DNA of 64,000 nucleotides, from contig CM033402.1 in the NCBI GenBank assembly GCA_019426215.1, forward strand, positions 7,069,246 through 7,133,245, written 5' to 3'. The translations under genes were made by a program, and so were the position numbers. The notes beneath the pieces were generated by a model that worked only from the letters and a program-made list of their open reading frames with translations, made no database searches and was not told where the DNA came from. Position 1 is the first letter of the stretch, and each line of letters opens with the position of its first letter. The stretch is from Buddleja alternifolia (Eukaryota; Streptophyta; Magnoliopsida; Lamiales; Scrophulariaceae). Positions 47,108 through 58,007 of the stretch are shown piece after piece.

Positions 47108-50100
47108 CTCCCCCGCAGTCGAAACGGGAGATGGGCGAACGGTGAGACTGGATCGAAAATCAACAAACAGTGTAGAAGGCAATCCTTTTGTAAAAATGTC
47201 GGCATACTGATGAGATGAAGGAACATGAAGTACACGAACTTCACCTAAGGTAACTTTTTCACGCACAAAGTGTAAATCCAATTCAACATGTTTGGTACGT
47301 TGGTGCTGCACGGGATTTGAAGAAAGATAAACAGAGCTAATATTATCACAATAGACAAGCGAGGCCTGGGAGAGAGGGCAATGGAGCTCAAGAAGAAGAT
47401 TACGAAGCCAAGCCGTTTCAGCAACAGCATTGGCAACACCACGGTACTCGGCCTCGGCACTAGAACGAGAGACAACGGGTTGGCGTTTAGAAGACCAGGA
47501 AATGAGATTATCACCAAGGAAGACACAATACCCAGAAGTCGAACGACGAGTGTCAGGGCATCCAGCCCAGTCAGCATCAGAGTAAGAGACGAGTTGAGAG
47601 GTAGAGGAAGGAGTAAGGGTAAGACCGTAATCAAGCGTGTCACGAACATACCGAAGAACACGTTTGAGAGCGAACATATGACTATCACGAGGATCATGCA
47701 TAAAGAGACAAAGCTGCTGAACAGCAAAAGAGATGTCGGGACGAGTGAAAGTGAGATATTGGAGAGCACCAGCAAGACTACGATAAAGAGTTGGATCAGA
47801 AAATGAGGGACTAGAAGAAGAGGAGAGTTTCGCTTGAGAGTCGGCAGGAGTGGAAACAGGATTGCACGAGGACATATTGGCACGATCCAGAATTTCGCGA
47901 GCAAATTTTTCTTGAGAGAGAAAAAGACCAGAAGGAGTGTGAGTGACAGAAATGCCTAGAAAGTAATGAAGAGGACCAAGATCAGTCATGGCGAACTCCC
48001 GAGAAAGAAGAGAGGTGAGATGAGTAAGAAGAGAGGAAGAAGAAGCAGTGAGAACAATGTCATCAACATAAAGAAGGAGATAGGCAGTGGAGGAGCCACG
48101 ACGAAAAATGAAGAGAGAAGCATCAGCACGACTACTGAGAAATCCAAGAGAAGAGAGATAAGAAGCAAAGTGATGATGCCAAGCACGAGGAGCTTCTTTT
48201 AGTCCATACAACGCTTTCTTAAGGAGACAGACGTGATTAGGAAAGCGGGGATCAAAAAAACCAGGGGGTTGCTTCATGTACACAGTTTCGGTCAGATGAC
48301 CATTGAGAAAGACATTCTTAACGTCGAGCTGATGAAGAGGCCAAGATTGGGAGAGAGCAAGACTAAGAACAGTACGAATAAAAGCGAGTTTAACAACGGG
48401 ACTAAAAGTATCTTCATAATCGATGCCAGGTTGTTGAGTGAAACCTTGAGCAACTAGACGAGCTCTATAGCGTTCAAGAGACCCATCAGAACGAAATTTC
48501 TGGCGAAAAATCCATTTGGACCCGACGAGGTTGACATTGGGAGGACAAGGAACAAGATCCCATGTGTGATTAGAGTGAAGAGCATTGATTTCATCATGCA
48601 TAACAGAAGTCCAGAGGGGATCGCGAAGAGCTTGAGCATAAGAGCGGGGAATAGGAGAAATCGAAGGGGAAGATGCAGAGAGATTGAGAAGGCGGCGAGG
48701 TTTAGTAACTCCAGCTTTAGATCGAGTGACCATAGGATGTGTAGAGATTGGGGAAGAATGTCGGGGAGGGGAAACCGAAGTCGAGGGAGGAGGAGAGGGA
48801 GAGGGCAGCGGAGATGGGGAAATGGGACGGGAGGGGAACCCGGGCGGCGGACCGGTAGTGGCGCGGGTCGGCGTGGCAGCGGCTAGATGGCGGAGCAGAG
48901 GAGGTGTGTCCTCAGCAGAGGTAGGATCCAGAAAATTATAAGAAGTGGAATCGAGAGGGGAAGAATGAGAGGAGAATGGGAAAACGGACTCATCAAAAAT
49001 GACATGGCGAGAAAGAATGATTTTATTCGTGTCGAGATCGAGACAACGATAACCTTTGTGATTAGAAGGGAAACCTAAGAAAATGCAGGCAGACGAGCGA
49101 GGTGATAACTTATGAGGAGTTGTGGCAGAGAGATTGGGATAACACAGACAACCGAAAACGCGAAGATGATCATAGGAGGGAGAAATATTATATAAAACTT
49201 CGAATGGGGTGCGAAAAGAAAGAGTCGAGGTAGGAAGAATATTAAGGAGGTGAGCAGCCATGTGAATGGCCTCTGCCCAAAAAGAAGGAGGAAGAGAAGC
49301 TTGAAAAAGAAGAGAACGTACGATATTGTTGATTGTTTGTATGGTACGTTCGGCTTTACCATTTTGTTGCGAAGTATGAGGACAAGAAAAACGAAATTGT
49401 ACACCATTGGTTGCAAAAAAAGATTGGAAAGAGTGATTGTCAAATTCACCACCATGGTCACACTGAAAAGATTTAATTTTGAAGTTAAATTGAGTGTGAA
49501 CATAATTAAAAAAGTCGACAAAAATTTTAAAAGTATCCGATTTATGACGTAAAGGGAAAATCCATAAAAAATGCGAAAAATCATCAAGAAAAATTAAATA
49601 ATAACGAAAGCCACCCAAACTCGGAACAGGAGATGTCCAAATATCAGAATGAATAATATCAAATAAGTTTGTGCTAGAAGAAGTAGAACTAAAAAATGGG
49701 AGGCGTTTATGCTTTCCTAACTGACAAGCATGACAAAGAGAACGAGAATATTCCTTAGGACAAGAAATGAAGCTACGACTAGAAAGAAAATTGAAAATAG
49801 CAACTCCGGGATGACTGAGACGACGATGCCATGTGGAAGAAGATGGAGCCATAGAAGTGAGGAGAGCCATGGAAGACGGATGGAAAGGATAGAGATCGCC
49901 GTCGCTGTTTTGGCGAAGAAGAACTAAGCCAGAGCTAAGATCCTTTATAGAAAAACCAAACGGGTCAAACTCGATTGAGCAATGATTATCACGAGTAAAT
50001 TTACGAACAGAGATAAGATTTTTAATTAACGAAGGAGAAATAAGAATATTATTGAGAGAAAGAGAACGAGAAGGAGTGGGAAGAGATGAGTGACCAATGG

Positions 50101-50218
50101 AAGTGACAGGGAGTGCAGCACCATTACCAACAATAATTGAATTTAAATTATTACAAGGTGCAATATTAAAAAAATTACCTTGATGAGAGGACATGTGAGA
50201 ACTCGCACCGGTATCCAA
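47102..50218 (-). CDS. copia C Pol: protease, integrase, RT, RNase H (open)
   Basis: An uninterrupted frame of about 1,039 codons. In order: protease active site LDTGASSHM at the start; pre-integrase zinc region (WHRRLSHPG ... CHACQLGKH, about 130-170); integrase core (HSDIW, CDHGGEF, then QQNGKAERTIQ); a Pro/Ser-rich linker; RT (RARLVAQGFTQQPGIDY, LDVKNVFLNG, YVDDI); RNase H (YSDADWAGC, SRSSAEAEYRG). His occupies the usual Asn place in CDxGGEF. The stop codon lies at 47102-47104, inside the 3' LTR. The true start would be upstream in gag, from which it is separated only by an in-frame TAG. Confidence 0.9.
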   Translation of the reverse strand: MDTGASSHMSSHQGNFFNIAPCNNLNSIIVGNGAALPVTSIGHSSLPTPSRSLSLNNILISPSLIKNLISVRKFTRDNHCSIEFDPFGFSIKDLSSGLVLLRQNSDGDLYPFHPSSMALLTSMAPSSSTWHRRLSHPGVAIFNFLSSRSFISCPKEYSRSLCHACQLGKHKRLPFFSSTSSSTNLFDIIHSDIWTSPVPSLGGFRYYLIFLDDFSHFLWIFPLRHKSDTFKIFVDFFNYVHTQFNFKIKSFQCDHGGEFDNHSFQSFFATNGVQFRFSCPHTSQQNGKAERTIQTINNIVRSLLFQASLPPSFWAEAIHMAAHLLNILPTSTLSFRTPFEVLYNISPSYDHLRVFGCLCYPNLSATTPHKLSPRSSACIFLGFPSNHKGYRCLDLDTNKIILSRHVIFDESVFPFSSHSSPLDSTSYNFLDPTSAEDTPPLLRHLAAATPTRATTGPPPGFPSRPISPSPLPSPSPPPSTSVSPPRHSSPISTHPMVTRSKAGVTKPRRLLNLSASSPSISPIPRSYAQALRDPLWTSVMHDEINALHSNHTWDLVPCPPNVNLVGSKWIFRQKFRSDGSLERYRARLVAQGFTQQPGIDYEDTFSPVVKLAFIRTVLSLALSQSWPLHQLDVKNVFLNGHLTETVYMKQPPGFFDPRFPNHVCLLKKALYGLKEAPRAWHHHFASYLSSLGFLSSRADASLFIFRRGSSTAYLLLYVDDIVLTASSSSLLTHLTSLLSREFAMTDLGPLHYFLGISVTHTPSGLFLSQEKFAREILDRANMSSCNPVSTPADSQAKLSSSSSPSFSDPTLYRSLAGALQYLTFTRPDISFAVQQLCLFMHDPRDSHMFALKRVLRYVRDTLDYGLTLTPSSTSQLVSYSDADWAGCPDTRRSTSGYCVFLGDNLISWSSKRQPVVSRSSAEAEYRGVANAVAETAWLRNLLLELHCPLSQASLVYCDNISSVYLSSNPVQHQRTKHVELDLHFVREKVTLGEVRVLHVPSSHQYADIFTKGLPSTLFVDFRSSLTVRPSPVSTAGEC
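47108..47118 (-). promoter_or_regulatory. polypurine tract of copia C
   Basis: CTGCGGGGGAG on the minus strand, directly before the 3' LTR; it is also part of the pol coding sequence. Confidence 0.85.
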
Positions 50219-50224
50219 ATACCA

Positions 50225-51499
50225 CTATTCATCAGGTTGTTTGAGTGTCATTGTTTGATATAGAGCAGAGAGGTCGGTAGCAGCGAGAGCGGGCTGATGT
50301 GGTTGAGCTGGACTGGAGGAATAGGCTGTTGGAGCAGGAGCAGATGGACCGAAAGGAGCTGGGGCACGGCTGGTGAAAGGCCCAGGAGGCGGGCCCAGAA
50401 TACTTGGAGCGCTGGGGCTGCTGAATGTGGAACCATGCAGTGGGCCGTTTGTTGAAGAAGGCCCAAAGGTGGACGGCTGAAACCAAGGAGATGTAGTGGG
50501 CTGAGTGGAGGCGGCCCAATGTACTGAATTGTTAGAGAAGGGCGCATGTGAGCTGCTGGATGGAGTAAAGCTTGCATGAATCGGACCAAGCAATTGAGGC
50601 CCATTGGGAGTATGCTGCACGAGTTGGTAGGAGTATCCAGAAGTGGGGCCGGCCGAATTGTGTGGACTCGGACGAGAGCTCATATGGTAGTTTCCCGAAC
50701 GACCACCGCGGTAATGATGACGACCACCACCTCGACCACGATTATTACCATAATTTCGATTATTATTTCGGTTGGAGTTAGGATTCGGATTGTGTGAGAA
50801 AAGTGCAGTGGCGGAGTCGGGGAGTTTTGTATGAGTAGTGAAACGTGTTTCGCGAGTTTCATGAATAAGAAGTAAATTACGACATTCAGAGAAAGAGGGT
50901 AGAGGGGGTTTAGCGGTGAGGACAGTGACGAGAGGGAGGTATGACTCGGGGAGACCTTGCAAAATTTGAAGAATTAAGGCATCATCAGTTATGGGAGAGT
51001 CAAGATCGCCGAGGTTGTCGGCTAAAAATTTCATCTCCTGACAATATTGAGAAATAGATAGGGTACCTTTACGAAGATTATGAAATCGCTCATTAAGTTA
51101 CATGGAGCGTGAGGGTTTATTATTACGAAAATTTGACTCAATGGAAAACCAAATATCATGAGATGTAGCATATTCAAGATCAAGATGTTTTAGCAATTTA
51201 ATATCAACAGACGAGTAAAACCAACGTTTAATAGTTGAGTCAAGAGAAAACCAAGTTTCATTAGTATCGGAAATTGGTTTTGAATGGCTAGTTATGTGAT
51301 CAAAAACAGAGTAGCTACGACAGAGATCCATAAACATACCGCACCATAATTTATAATTTGAATCGTTTTCTGTTAACTTAAAACCAAAAGAAGAATGAAC
51401 ATTGCTGGCGGCCAAAGCCGGGTGGACGGGGGGCGGTTTGGGTTGATTTTGGGCAGGAAGTTGGGTTTCGGTGGCAGAAGAGTCCTCGGGTTGAGACAT
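50225..51499 (-). pseudogene. copia C gag with two in-frame stops
   Basis: The frame starts at 51499 (MSQPEDSSATETQ), with capsid-like sequence (NYKLWCGMFMDLCRSY, HDIWFSIESNF), and reads through TAA at about 51098 and TAG at about 50225 in the same frame as pol. Between them: ILQGLPESYLPLVTVL, then an RGG/Asn-rich nucleic-acid-binding stretch (NRNYGNNRGRGGGRHHYRGG) and a Pro/Ser-rich tail. No CCHC zinc knuckle is visible, unlike copia B. The two stops are the only damage seen in the polyprotein frame. Confidence 0.85.
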
Positions 51500-51700
51500 G
51501 GAGGAAGGAAAACCGAAATAATAAACGAAAAATAATGGAACTAATCACTTGAGAGGATAGTAATCGAAAAAATACCTTGAGAAATCACCGAGAAACTACA
51601 ATAGAGAAGCGGCCGGCAATGGAGGCTATATGAAGTGAGAGATGTCACGTTGAGGGGAGCAACGACTTAGAGGGAAGGAAGAATATAGAGAGAGATGATG

Positions 51701-51815
51701 AATAGTACTGTAGCAGCGTGAGAGTACTGTAGCGTCGGAATAATACTGTAGCGTCTGAAATAGTACTGCAGCAGTGGAATATTACTGTAGCACGGAATAG
51801 TACTGTAGCAGCGGC
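51701..51815 (-). repeat. degenerate minisatellite in the copia C leader
   Basis: Six units of about 18-20 bp sharing the core TACTGTAGC (plus strand; one unit has TACTGCAGC), between the primer-binding site and gag. No similar repeat is seen in elements A or B. Confidence 0.88.
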
Positions 51816-51864
51816 GGCTAGAAGAGAAAAGAAAAAAAAATAAAGGCCTAGGAGTTTAGGTTTA

Positions 51865-51875
51865 GGCTGATACCA
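51865..51875 (-). promoter_or_regulatory. primer-binding site of copia C
   Basis: TGGTATCAGCC on the minus strand, directly after the 5' LTR; it matches the initiator tRNA-Met complement for its first nine bases. Confidence 0.82.
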
Positions 51876-52038
51876 TGTTAATGTAAATTCCCCTTGAGGA
51901 TTGCATTAATAATCAAAGATATATATAGAGTTTACAATAGAGATATAATATAAAAGGTAACTAACAAAATAACAATAAAGGTAAACCTAATCTAATAAGG
52001 AAACTAATAATGGAACAATAATAATAATAACTCTAACA
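51876..52038 (-). repeat. 5' LTR of copia C
   Basis: 163 bp; differs from 46945-47107 at two sites (A/G and C/A), followed by the TTAGA target duplication. Confidence 0.95.
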
Positions 52039-52380
52039 TTAGATACATAAAATAGGCCCATCCAAGTCATAAAATCGGCCCATGAAAATTATGAAAATCC
52101 GCAGCTGCACAACTGTACAGTTTGCCTGCGCAGAATTTTTTCTCTTAATTTTTCTTCAACGAAATCTTCTCGTGTGGCCTCTCTATTGCATTTCTTCACT
52201 TCCTCTTGGTTAGCCTTCATTATTCTTGTAAGAAACACTCCTTCCATTCATCAAAAAAATCGTTTTTATGCCTACAAAATCATTGAAATTACTTAGAAAT
52301 CAAAATACGTAAATTAGGCTAAAATTAATGGAAAAGACTAACTACAAGGCATAAAATAAAGATAAATGTGTAACAGTCTC

Positions 52381-53340
52381 TAAACCATAAAAATAAAATT
52401 CTCATCCAAGAACATTACTGATGAATGTGTCTGAATTTGTTTTTTGGTGCTCAAGGATGAAGTTTTTTTTTACGAAGTACCTTTGTTACCAAGATCTCCT
52501 AATGAAAAAGATACTTATTGTGACAACAATCCTTACAATTGTGCATTTTTCTGCTGTGAATTATAGCAAAAGTGGGTAGTTCACCAATATAATCGAATAT
52601 GATAGGGGGAAAAAAAAAAGAAATACAAATAATATTTAGAAAACATATAAAAACTGAATAAAGTCATGAACATAAAAAAATAAATCTAGAATAAAAAGAA
52701 GAATCGAAGTAAGAGTTGTGAATGAAACCCACCAAATATCTGAATATTATTGGAACAAAGAGGAAAAGGGTTATGAAAAAAATGTGTGAAACAAACCATT
52801 TAAGAATCAAAACTTAACAAAATAATGGAAATAATGAAGATAAAAATGTGTGAAAAGAATGAAAGAAAAGTTATCTGGACAAAAAGCGGGGAAAAACATT
52901 AGAAGAAAAGAAAAAAGAGATGAAAAATATATTGTAACACCAGAAATAAAAAAGATTGTAACTACTCCAAATCTAACTTGCATGCATAGAAATAGATATT
53001 TAGTGTTATCACCAACTTAGGAACCCAAATTAAAGAGGGTTGATATTCTTGTTGCTTTTGAAATCGATGCCATAGGGAACTTTAGAAGAAAAAGAATTTG
53101 GGTTGGTATTCTATGTTCAAAATCATTTCGTCCATCTCAATTTTAACTAAGGCACCTCCAAATTTATTAAGAATAAATTCAGTTATGGGGTCAATATGGA
53201 AAACTCCAATCAAACTATGGAAATTGGATTGTCATTATGACAGATATAGAAAACTTCAATTTAGCTATGGGAATTCGAATTCACTTAATGACTAAAGGAA
53301 TTCGAATTTTGAAAGTGAATTCCAATTTCCTTAGGATGGT
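52381..53340. other. intergenic DNA
   Basis: A-rich sequence without recognisable genes or element ends. Confidence 0.45.
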
Positions 53341-53930
53341 GTAACTTACCAACAGATAGCCAATCAATAAATCATTTCTCCTAAAACACATCTAGAGACT
53401 ACGCTTTCGATTAATTAGAGGAGAAGCATTAATTACTAGAAGAGAGTTGGCATCAAGAGGTAATCCACCTAGCATGAATTACGTCTAATGACACTGATTT
53501 TCCCACAAAGATCTAATAGCCCCTAGTTACTACTAAATAAGGCCCTAACTGATAGCAATTTAACCTTAACTAGCAATGGATCAATGAAGCACAATAACAA
53601 AGCGTACATCTAAGTTAAGCATTTCATCAAAAACTTGGCATGTAAATAAGAAAATCAAATACTCAATTAGAAAAAGTAGATTAAGAACAAATCTCACAAA
53701 TCAAGATGATTAAGTCGTATTACAATTGCCCGGATAAGGTTTTTAGCCTCTAAAATTCGTTCTCAAAGCTAAAATCATCCTAAGGTGTGAGAGAATATAA
53801 TGAGGAAGAATACTCGGGGGAAAAAAATACATCAAAATATGTCAAAAACCTATTTATAGCTTCACACACTGGGGCGAGCATAGCGCGAGCCTTTAATTTG
53901 CGCAAGGCTTGCATTGGAGCGCGCACAACA
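53341..53930. repeat. truncated copy of the 8145-9360 repeat
   Basis: Aligns colinearly with about 8495-9060 (AATCCACCTAGCATGAATTA, CTTAACTAGCAATGGATCAATGAA, ACAATTGCCCGGAT.AGGT.TTTAGCCTCTAAA), with many substitutions and indels. Both ends of the repeat are missing. Copies at two sites support a dispersed family. Confidence 0.75.
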
Positions 53931-54518
53931 AAAAAATGTACTTTATATGACAAAAACAACCGTAACGAAACTATAATTTGTCGCAAGAACTAGCTTTCTC
54001 GTAACAAATGTCATTAATTGTTACCAAAAAGTTATCATTTTGTAACGATTCTCTTAGTTCGTTACACAAAGTGTAATCTTGTCAAAAAAGATGTCTTTTT
54101 TAGTAACGAAGAAAATTTGTCGTCACCTAAAGTATGTTGTCGTTACAAAAAGTAAAAAATCCATTGCAATAATTGTGAATTGTGACAACTCGTTCATGTT
54201 TTGGTAACAATTTAGAAATTGTTACGCTAAGTTCATTAGTAACGACGAAAATTCCTTACAAGAAAATTTGGATAGCCAATTATTGACCTTTTTGGCGGTA
54301 CATTAGGCGCCAAAATATTTGCTATTTTGCTATTTTTTTTAAATTAATATTATTTAATTTTTTACATGAAAAGTATGAATTTGTCATTTAATCATATTGA
54401 AATTGACATTGAGCATTATAACTAATTATTCATTTTGAATTAGGATTAAAATAATACTAGATTAGATATATCAAATAACATGAACCGAACCGATGAACAC
54501 CTCCATAGATTGATATCC
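53931..54518. other. GTAAC-rich stretch, possible DNA-transposon subterminal region
   Basis: 53950-54260 has many short direct and inverted copies of CGTAAC/GTTACG (TCGTAACAAATG, AGTAACGACGAAAAT). Such clusters often lie near ends of CACTA- or Mutator-type elements. No TIR pair or transposase was found. Confidence 0.35.
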
Positions 54519-54520
54519 TA

Positions 54521-54792
54521 AGCCCTAAACCCTAAACCTTCAGATCCAACCCCTAAACCCTAAATGCATGATAGATAAAATAAACAATTAAATAGAATGA
54601 GTTTTTAAACTGATATGGACCAAAAAATTTATATATATATATATATATATTTTTGAATTGTTCGCCCAAGATGCGTCTCCATATTTATCAGTTTGGTCTG
54701 ACTCGGCTCATGGGCACCCCCACAGTAAGCTCTAAACCCTAAACTTAAAACCCTAACCCTAAACTTAAAACCCTAACCCCTAAACTCTAAAT
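54521..54792. repeat. degenerate interstitial telomere-like repeats
   Basis: Two clusters (54521-54564 and 54730-54792) of CCCTAAA and variants such as CCCTAAACTTAAAA, the plant telomere-type heptamer, separated by an (AT)n tract. Confidence 0.6.
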
Positions 54793-55149
54793 GATAGTCG
54801 ATAAATAGTTTTTGAAACTTTAGATATATTACAAGATACTTAACCTTGTTAATTGAATTCATATTTGAACCTTGTGGTTTGGATGATATATATATTCTAT
54901 AATTTAATTTGATAGATTATCCAATAACTTATAATTTACGTCTAACACATATTTCGTCTCAATCTTTTCAACACAACATGAGTTTATAAATGAGAATGCA
55001 AATTAATTTAAAATTCATCTCGGAGATAGAATATAAAATTATTTTTTATCTTAATTTTGAATGGAAATTATAGATGAAAAGGAAATTTGATTAAACTATT
55101 TAATTAATATTAATCTTAATTAAATTAACAATAACTAACATTTAAAAGC

Positions 55150-55201
55150 AAAAAAACTAATATTGTGCATTACAAGAATCGAACCTAGGACATTTCACTA
55201 A
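55150..55201 (-). mobile_element. SINE-like sequence, 3' part (split)
   Basis: On the minus strand, CTAGGTTCGATTC (55176-55188) matches a polymerase III B box. The A-box-like part lies beyond the Harbinger-like element at 61289-61302; joining the flanks would place A and B boxes at SINE-like spacing. Confidence 0.42.
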
Positions 55202-55319
55202 CAGCTCGTTTGGTTGCTATGTTTAGGAGGGTTGGACTAAATAAACCCAACTAACATCATGTTTGGTTGCACTTTTTCAGGTGGGTTTGTAACCATTCGG
55301 CCCGCAAGGCCCGGTACAT

Positions 55320-55378
55320 ATTCCCTAGTTTGGCAGGTTTGTGGATCCCACCTATGAGGTGGGATCCACAAACCCACG
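55320..55378. repeat. perfect short palindrome near the left end
   Basis: TTTGTGGATCCCACC and GGTGGGATCCACAAA separated by five bases form a strong hairpin inside the left subterminal region of the candidate Harbinger element. Confidence 0.85.
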
Positions 55379-57147
55379 TCTAAATCCCAGTGGGTTACAA
55401 AATAAGGTGGACTAAAATACCCCTCACAACAACACGTGTATATTTTTCAGAGCAGAGGAGTGTCTTCCTTTCTCACATGCCCGGTTGAAGCTCTCTTCCA
55501 TAACTGCTCGATGTGAACCTTCAAATCTCAGAAATCCGTTCGAGAAATTAGGTCTTCGTCAGTCATCTTACCGTTCAAGCAGATTATTTTTCGACGGTTT
55601 GTAATTATAATCTCTGACGCTCCATCCCATCTCTCAAGCAATCTCAACAACAATATTGGGGAAAATATCGCCTACCGAATTTTTTGTTTTTTGAACTCGC
55701 AGATCTATTCACATTTCATGTTCAATTGATTTCGATTCCAGTGCGTAGATATCAACTCATTTTCCTGATTTTATTGCTTGACAATTTTGTAATTAAATTG
55801 AAATGCGTAATTTTTTCTGTTGTTGTTGTTGTTGATCATTTTAGGTTATATTTTGGGGATAAAAAAATTGCGATTTCAGAAATCACCAGTGGAAATTTGA
55901 TCGATTGAATTGGATTGGATTGGATTGTTGTTGTTTGTGGTAAGCACATTCGTATGTTGCTTCGATTACGCATAGTATAAACTTGCGAACTTTTATGAGT
56001 AGTTCAAACACAACTCCTTTGTCAAGAACGCTCTTTTTTCTTTTTCTCTGTATTTTCTCTTTCTTGTTGCTGTTGTGTTCTGTTCGTTTCATACTAAAAA
56101 GAGTTCTATCCTCTCAGCCCCTATTCATAGAGTTCGTATGATGTCCGTCCCACTGCTTCAAATTGGTAGTCTTTTTTGTGAGAGTAAACACGTGAACTAT
56201 ATTTATTGTCAGATGGTATTATGAACTCTGATTTGGCCAAATCAGAGTTCATTATTTTTTTCAATTTATGACGGCCTTTGAGTTGCTTGGATTGTAACGC
56301 TCGATGATCGCATTTCGCCATTAAAAATAAAAAATAAAAATTACGATGTTTATTCAGGTTTTGCTTGTTAGTCACTTTTTTGGGGATTCTTGTAGAACAG
56401 AAAATGTTATTTTAATTTTCTGTTTCTAATACTGATAAGTGATAACCGTGGTAGATTGTGATGCTTAGAATTTTCTTGTTCGATTTTCTAACTTTCTTTC
56501 CTTCTCTTCTAGCAACATTGTTGTTATGTTTTTATGGGATGGTTTGTTTTATATTGTTCTATATTTTGTGTATTTGATGTTAATATGCCATAGTATTTAA
56601 TTACATTGCAAAGCATGCTAGCAAATGAAAATCATTTCCGCTGTGATTGTTTCTTAAATGGGGCTCCGAAGTAAGTTTTTCATAAGTTCATTTGCCAAAT
56701 GACTGATGGTTCTGTAAATTAGCGCATGTTCGTTTGTAAATGATGTTGTTTTCATAATATTCCTTGGAATTTGGTGAATGTAATGTTCTTGATTTACTAG
56801 AGTTTTTTAAAAAGTACAGATTTATAGAGCATAAGTCAATTGCAGATTTATAGAGCATAAGTCAATTGCTACCCCTATATTTCTTGTATTGTCTTGAGAA
56901 ACATAAATCTAAGACACAATTGTAATTTCAGTTTTGATGTGCTTTCTTTTTAACAGGGGGTGAAGTCGGCCTGCAATCTCGGTTGAAATCAACAATTTTT
57001 TTTAGCTCTTTTTCACTATAAATACTCTATGTACTTTACATATTCTTTAACTAGATGTATTAGACACCACAAATCAATTTTATAAATAAGAAGACTTGGG
57101 GAATTTTTTTAGATTAAACCTTCCATCTTTTTTTAGATTAAACCTTC

Positions 57148-57531
57148 ATGTCTTACCCACGTACTAAACGTGCGCCAACTCTTCCAACAGAAATAATCAT
57201 TTTGTCAAGTGACGATGAGGATGAGAGAAAAAATGATATTTTTTATCCCATAATGAACGTCATTCAAATTGATGATGATGAAGAAGGTGAAGGTTCAACT
57301 ACGTCGAATTACGTCGGTGAAGGAAAAATGTCCGTGAATGTGCTGCTTGACCCGACCAATGAGAATTCAACAAACGTGAAGAGTCCCCAATATAACTTTG
57401 GGCCGTGGGGTCCAAGTGACATTACACCCACCAAACCACCGACTGTGAATTTCCTCACGCCTAAGAAAGAGCCCATTGAAAAGACGTCATCGACCACGGC
57501 AAAGATAATGAAAAAGTTGAAGTTCCCATAA
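57148..57531 (+). CDS. small acidic protein with SUMO-interaction-like motifs
   Basis: A 127-codon open frame starting at ATG 57148, not recognised as a family member. EIIILSSDDEDE (about residues 15-26) has the form of a SUMO-interacting motif: a hydrophobic core followed by Ser and acidic residues. VIQIDDDEEGEG (about 38-49) is a weaker second one. The C-terminus is basic (PKKEPIEK, IMKKLKFP). The position about 1.9 kb inside the left end of the candidate Harbinger element suggests an element-borne or captured exon. Whether it is expressed is unknown. Upstream sequence (about 55440-57120) contains pyrimidine-rich, intron-like DNA, so it may be a terminal exon. Confidence 0.5.
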   Translation: MSYPRTKRAPTLPTEIIILSSDDEDERKNDIFYPIMNVIQIDDDEEGEGSTTSNYVGEGKMSVNVLLDPTNENSTNVKSPQYNFGPWGPSDITPTKPPTVNFLTPKKEPIEKTSSTTAKIMKKLKFP

Positions 57532-58007
57532 ACATGTGATTCACGAATCTTCCAAATTCTATTTTTCGAACTAGTATTTTCCTATTTTCATAATTTGTAC
57601 GGGAGTGCAATTATTAGTCCGTATTCAAATTGGTATGTCATTTAATTTTTTACTAAGATCTTATTTTGTCTATTTTCAATGTTTTAGAATAATACGAGAC
57701 TTGGTTCGTATTAGAATTTATCAATTTTTATATCAATGAGGTTGGTGTTTTGAAATTTTTATGATATTCACATTTGACATAGTTATATATGTTTTGACAA
57801 ATTAATGTTTGTACCACAATGTTTGTACTACCAAAATTATCAATTTTATAAGTTGCGTACTCAAGCTAATTACCCATGGATATGAAAAATGAATAACTAG
57901 CATACATCACACAAACAACCTTACAAAGTGCTTGATTAAAAAAAAAAAAAAGTTACAAAGTAAAAAAGATGTAGAATGATATTTCCACCAATAGATGCAA
58001 CATTTTT

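Larger units (their letters stand above)
46945..52038 (-). mobile_element. copia C, complete element on the minus strand
   Basis: A 5,094-bp element with 163-bp LTRs (46945-47107 and 51876-52038) differing at 2 positions, a perfect 5-bp target duplication TTAGA (46940-46944, 52039-52043), an initiator-Met primer site, a G-rich polypurine tract, and gag-pol on the minus strand. It is a different lineage from elements A and B (RE1/Ale-like sequence, very short LTRs). Confidence 0.95.
46009..52380. repeat. older LTR-like repeat split by copia C
   Basis: 46009-46944 carries the wording CTCCACAGGGAAGGTTATC ... CAATTGGTGATCAAGCAATT typical of noncoding LTRs of large plant retrotransposons, and the sequence right of copia C (52039 to about 52380) appears to continue it. 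Both ends are approximate and no target duplication was identified. It has no coding capacity. Confidence 0.45.

Noticed and set aside
47381..49552. Several long plus-strand open frames (for example 47381-47806, 48566-48886, 49250-49552)
   Set aside because: They are antisense shadows of the copia C pol gene; Arg/Lys/Glu-rich composition follows from the opposite strand.
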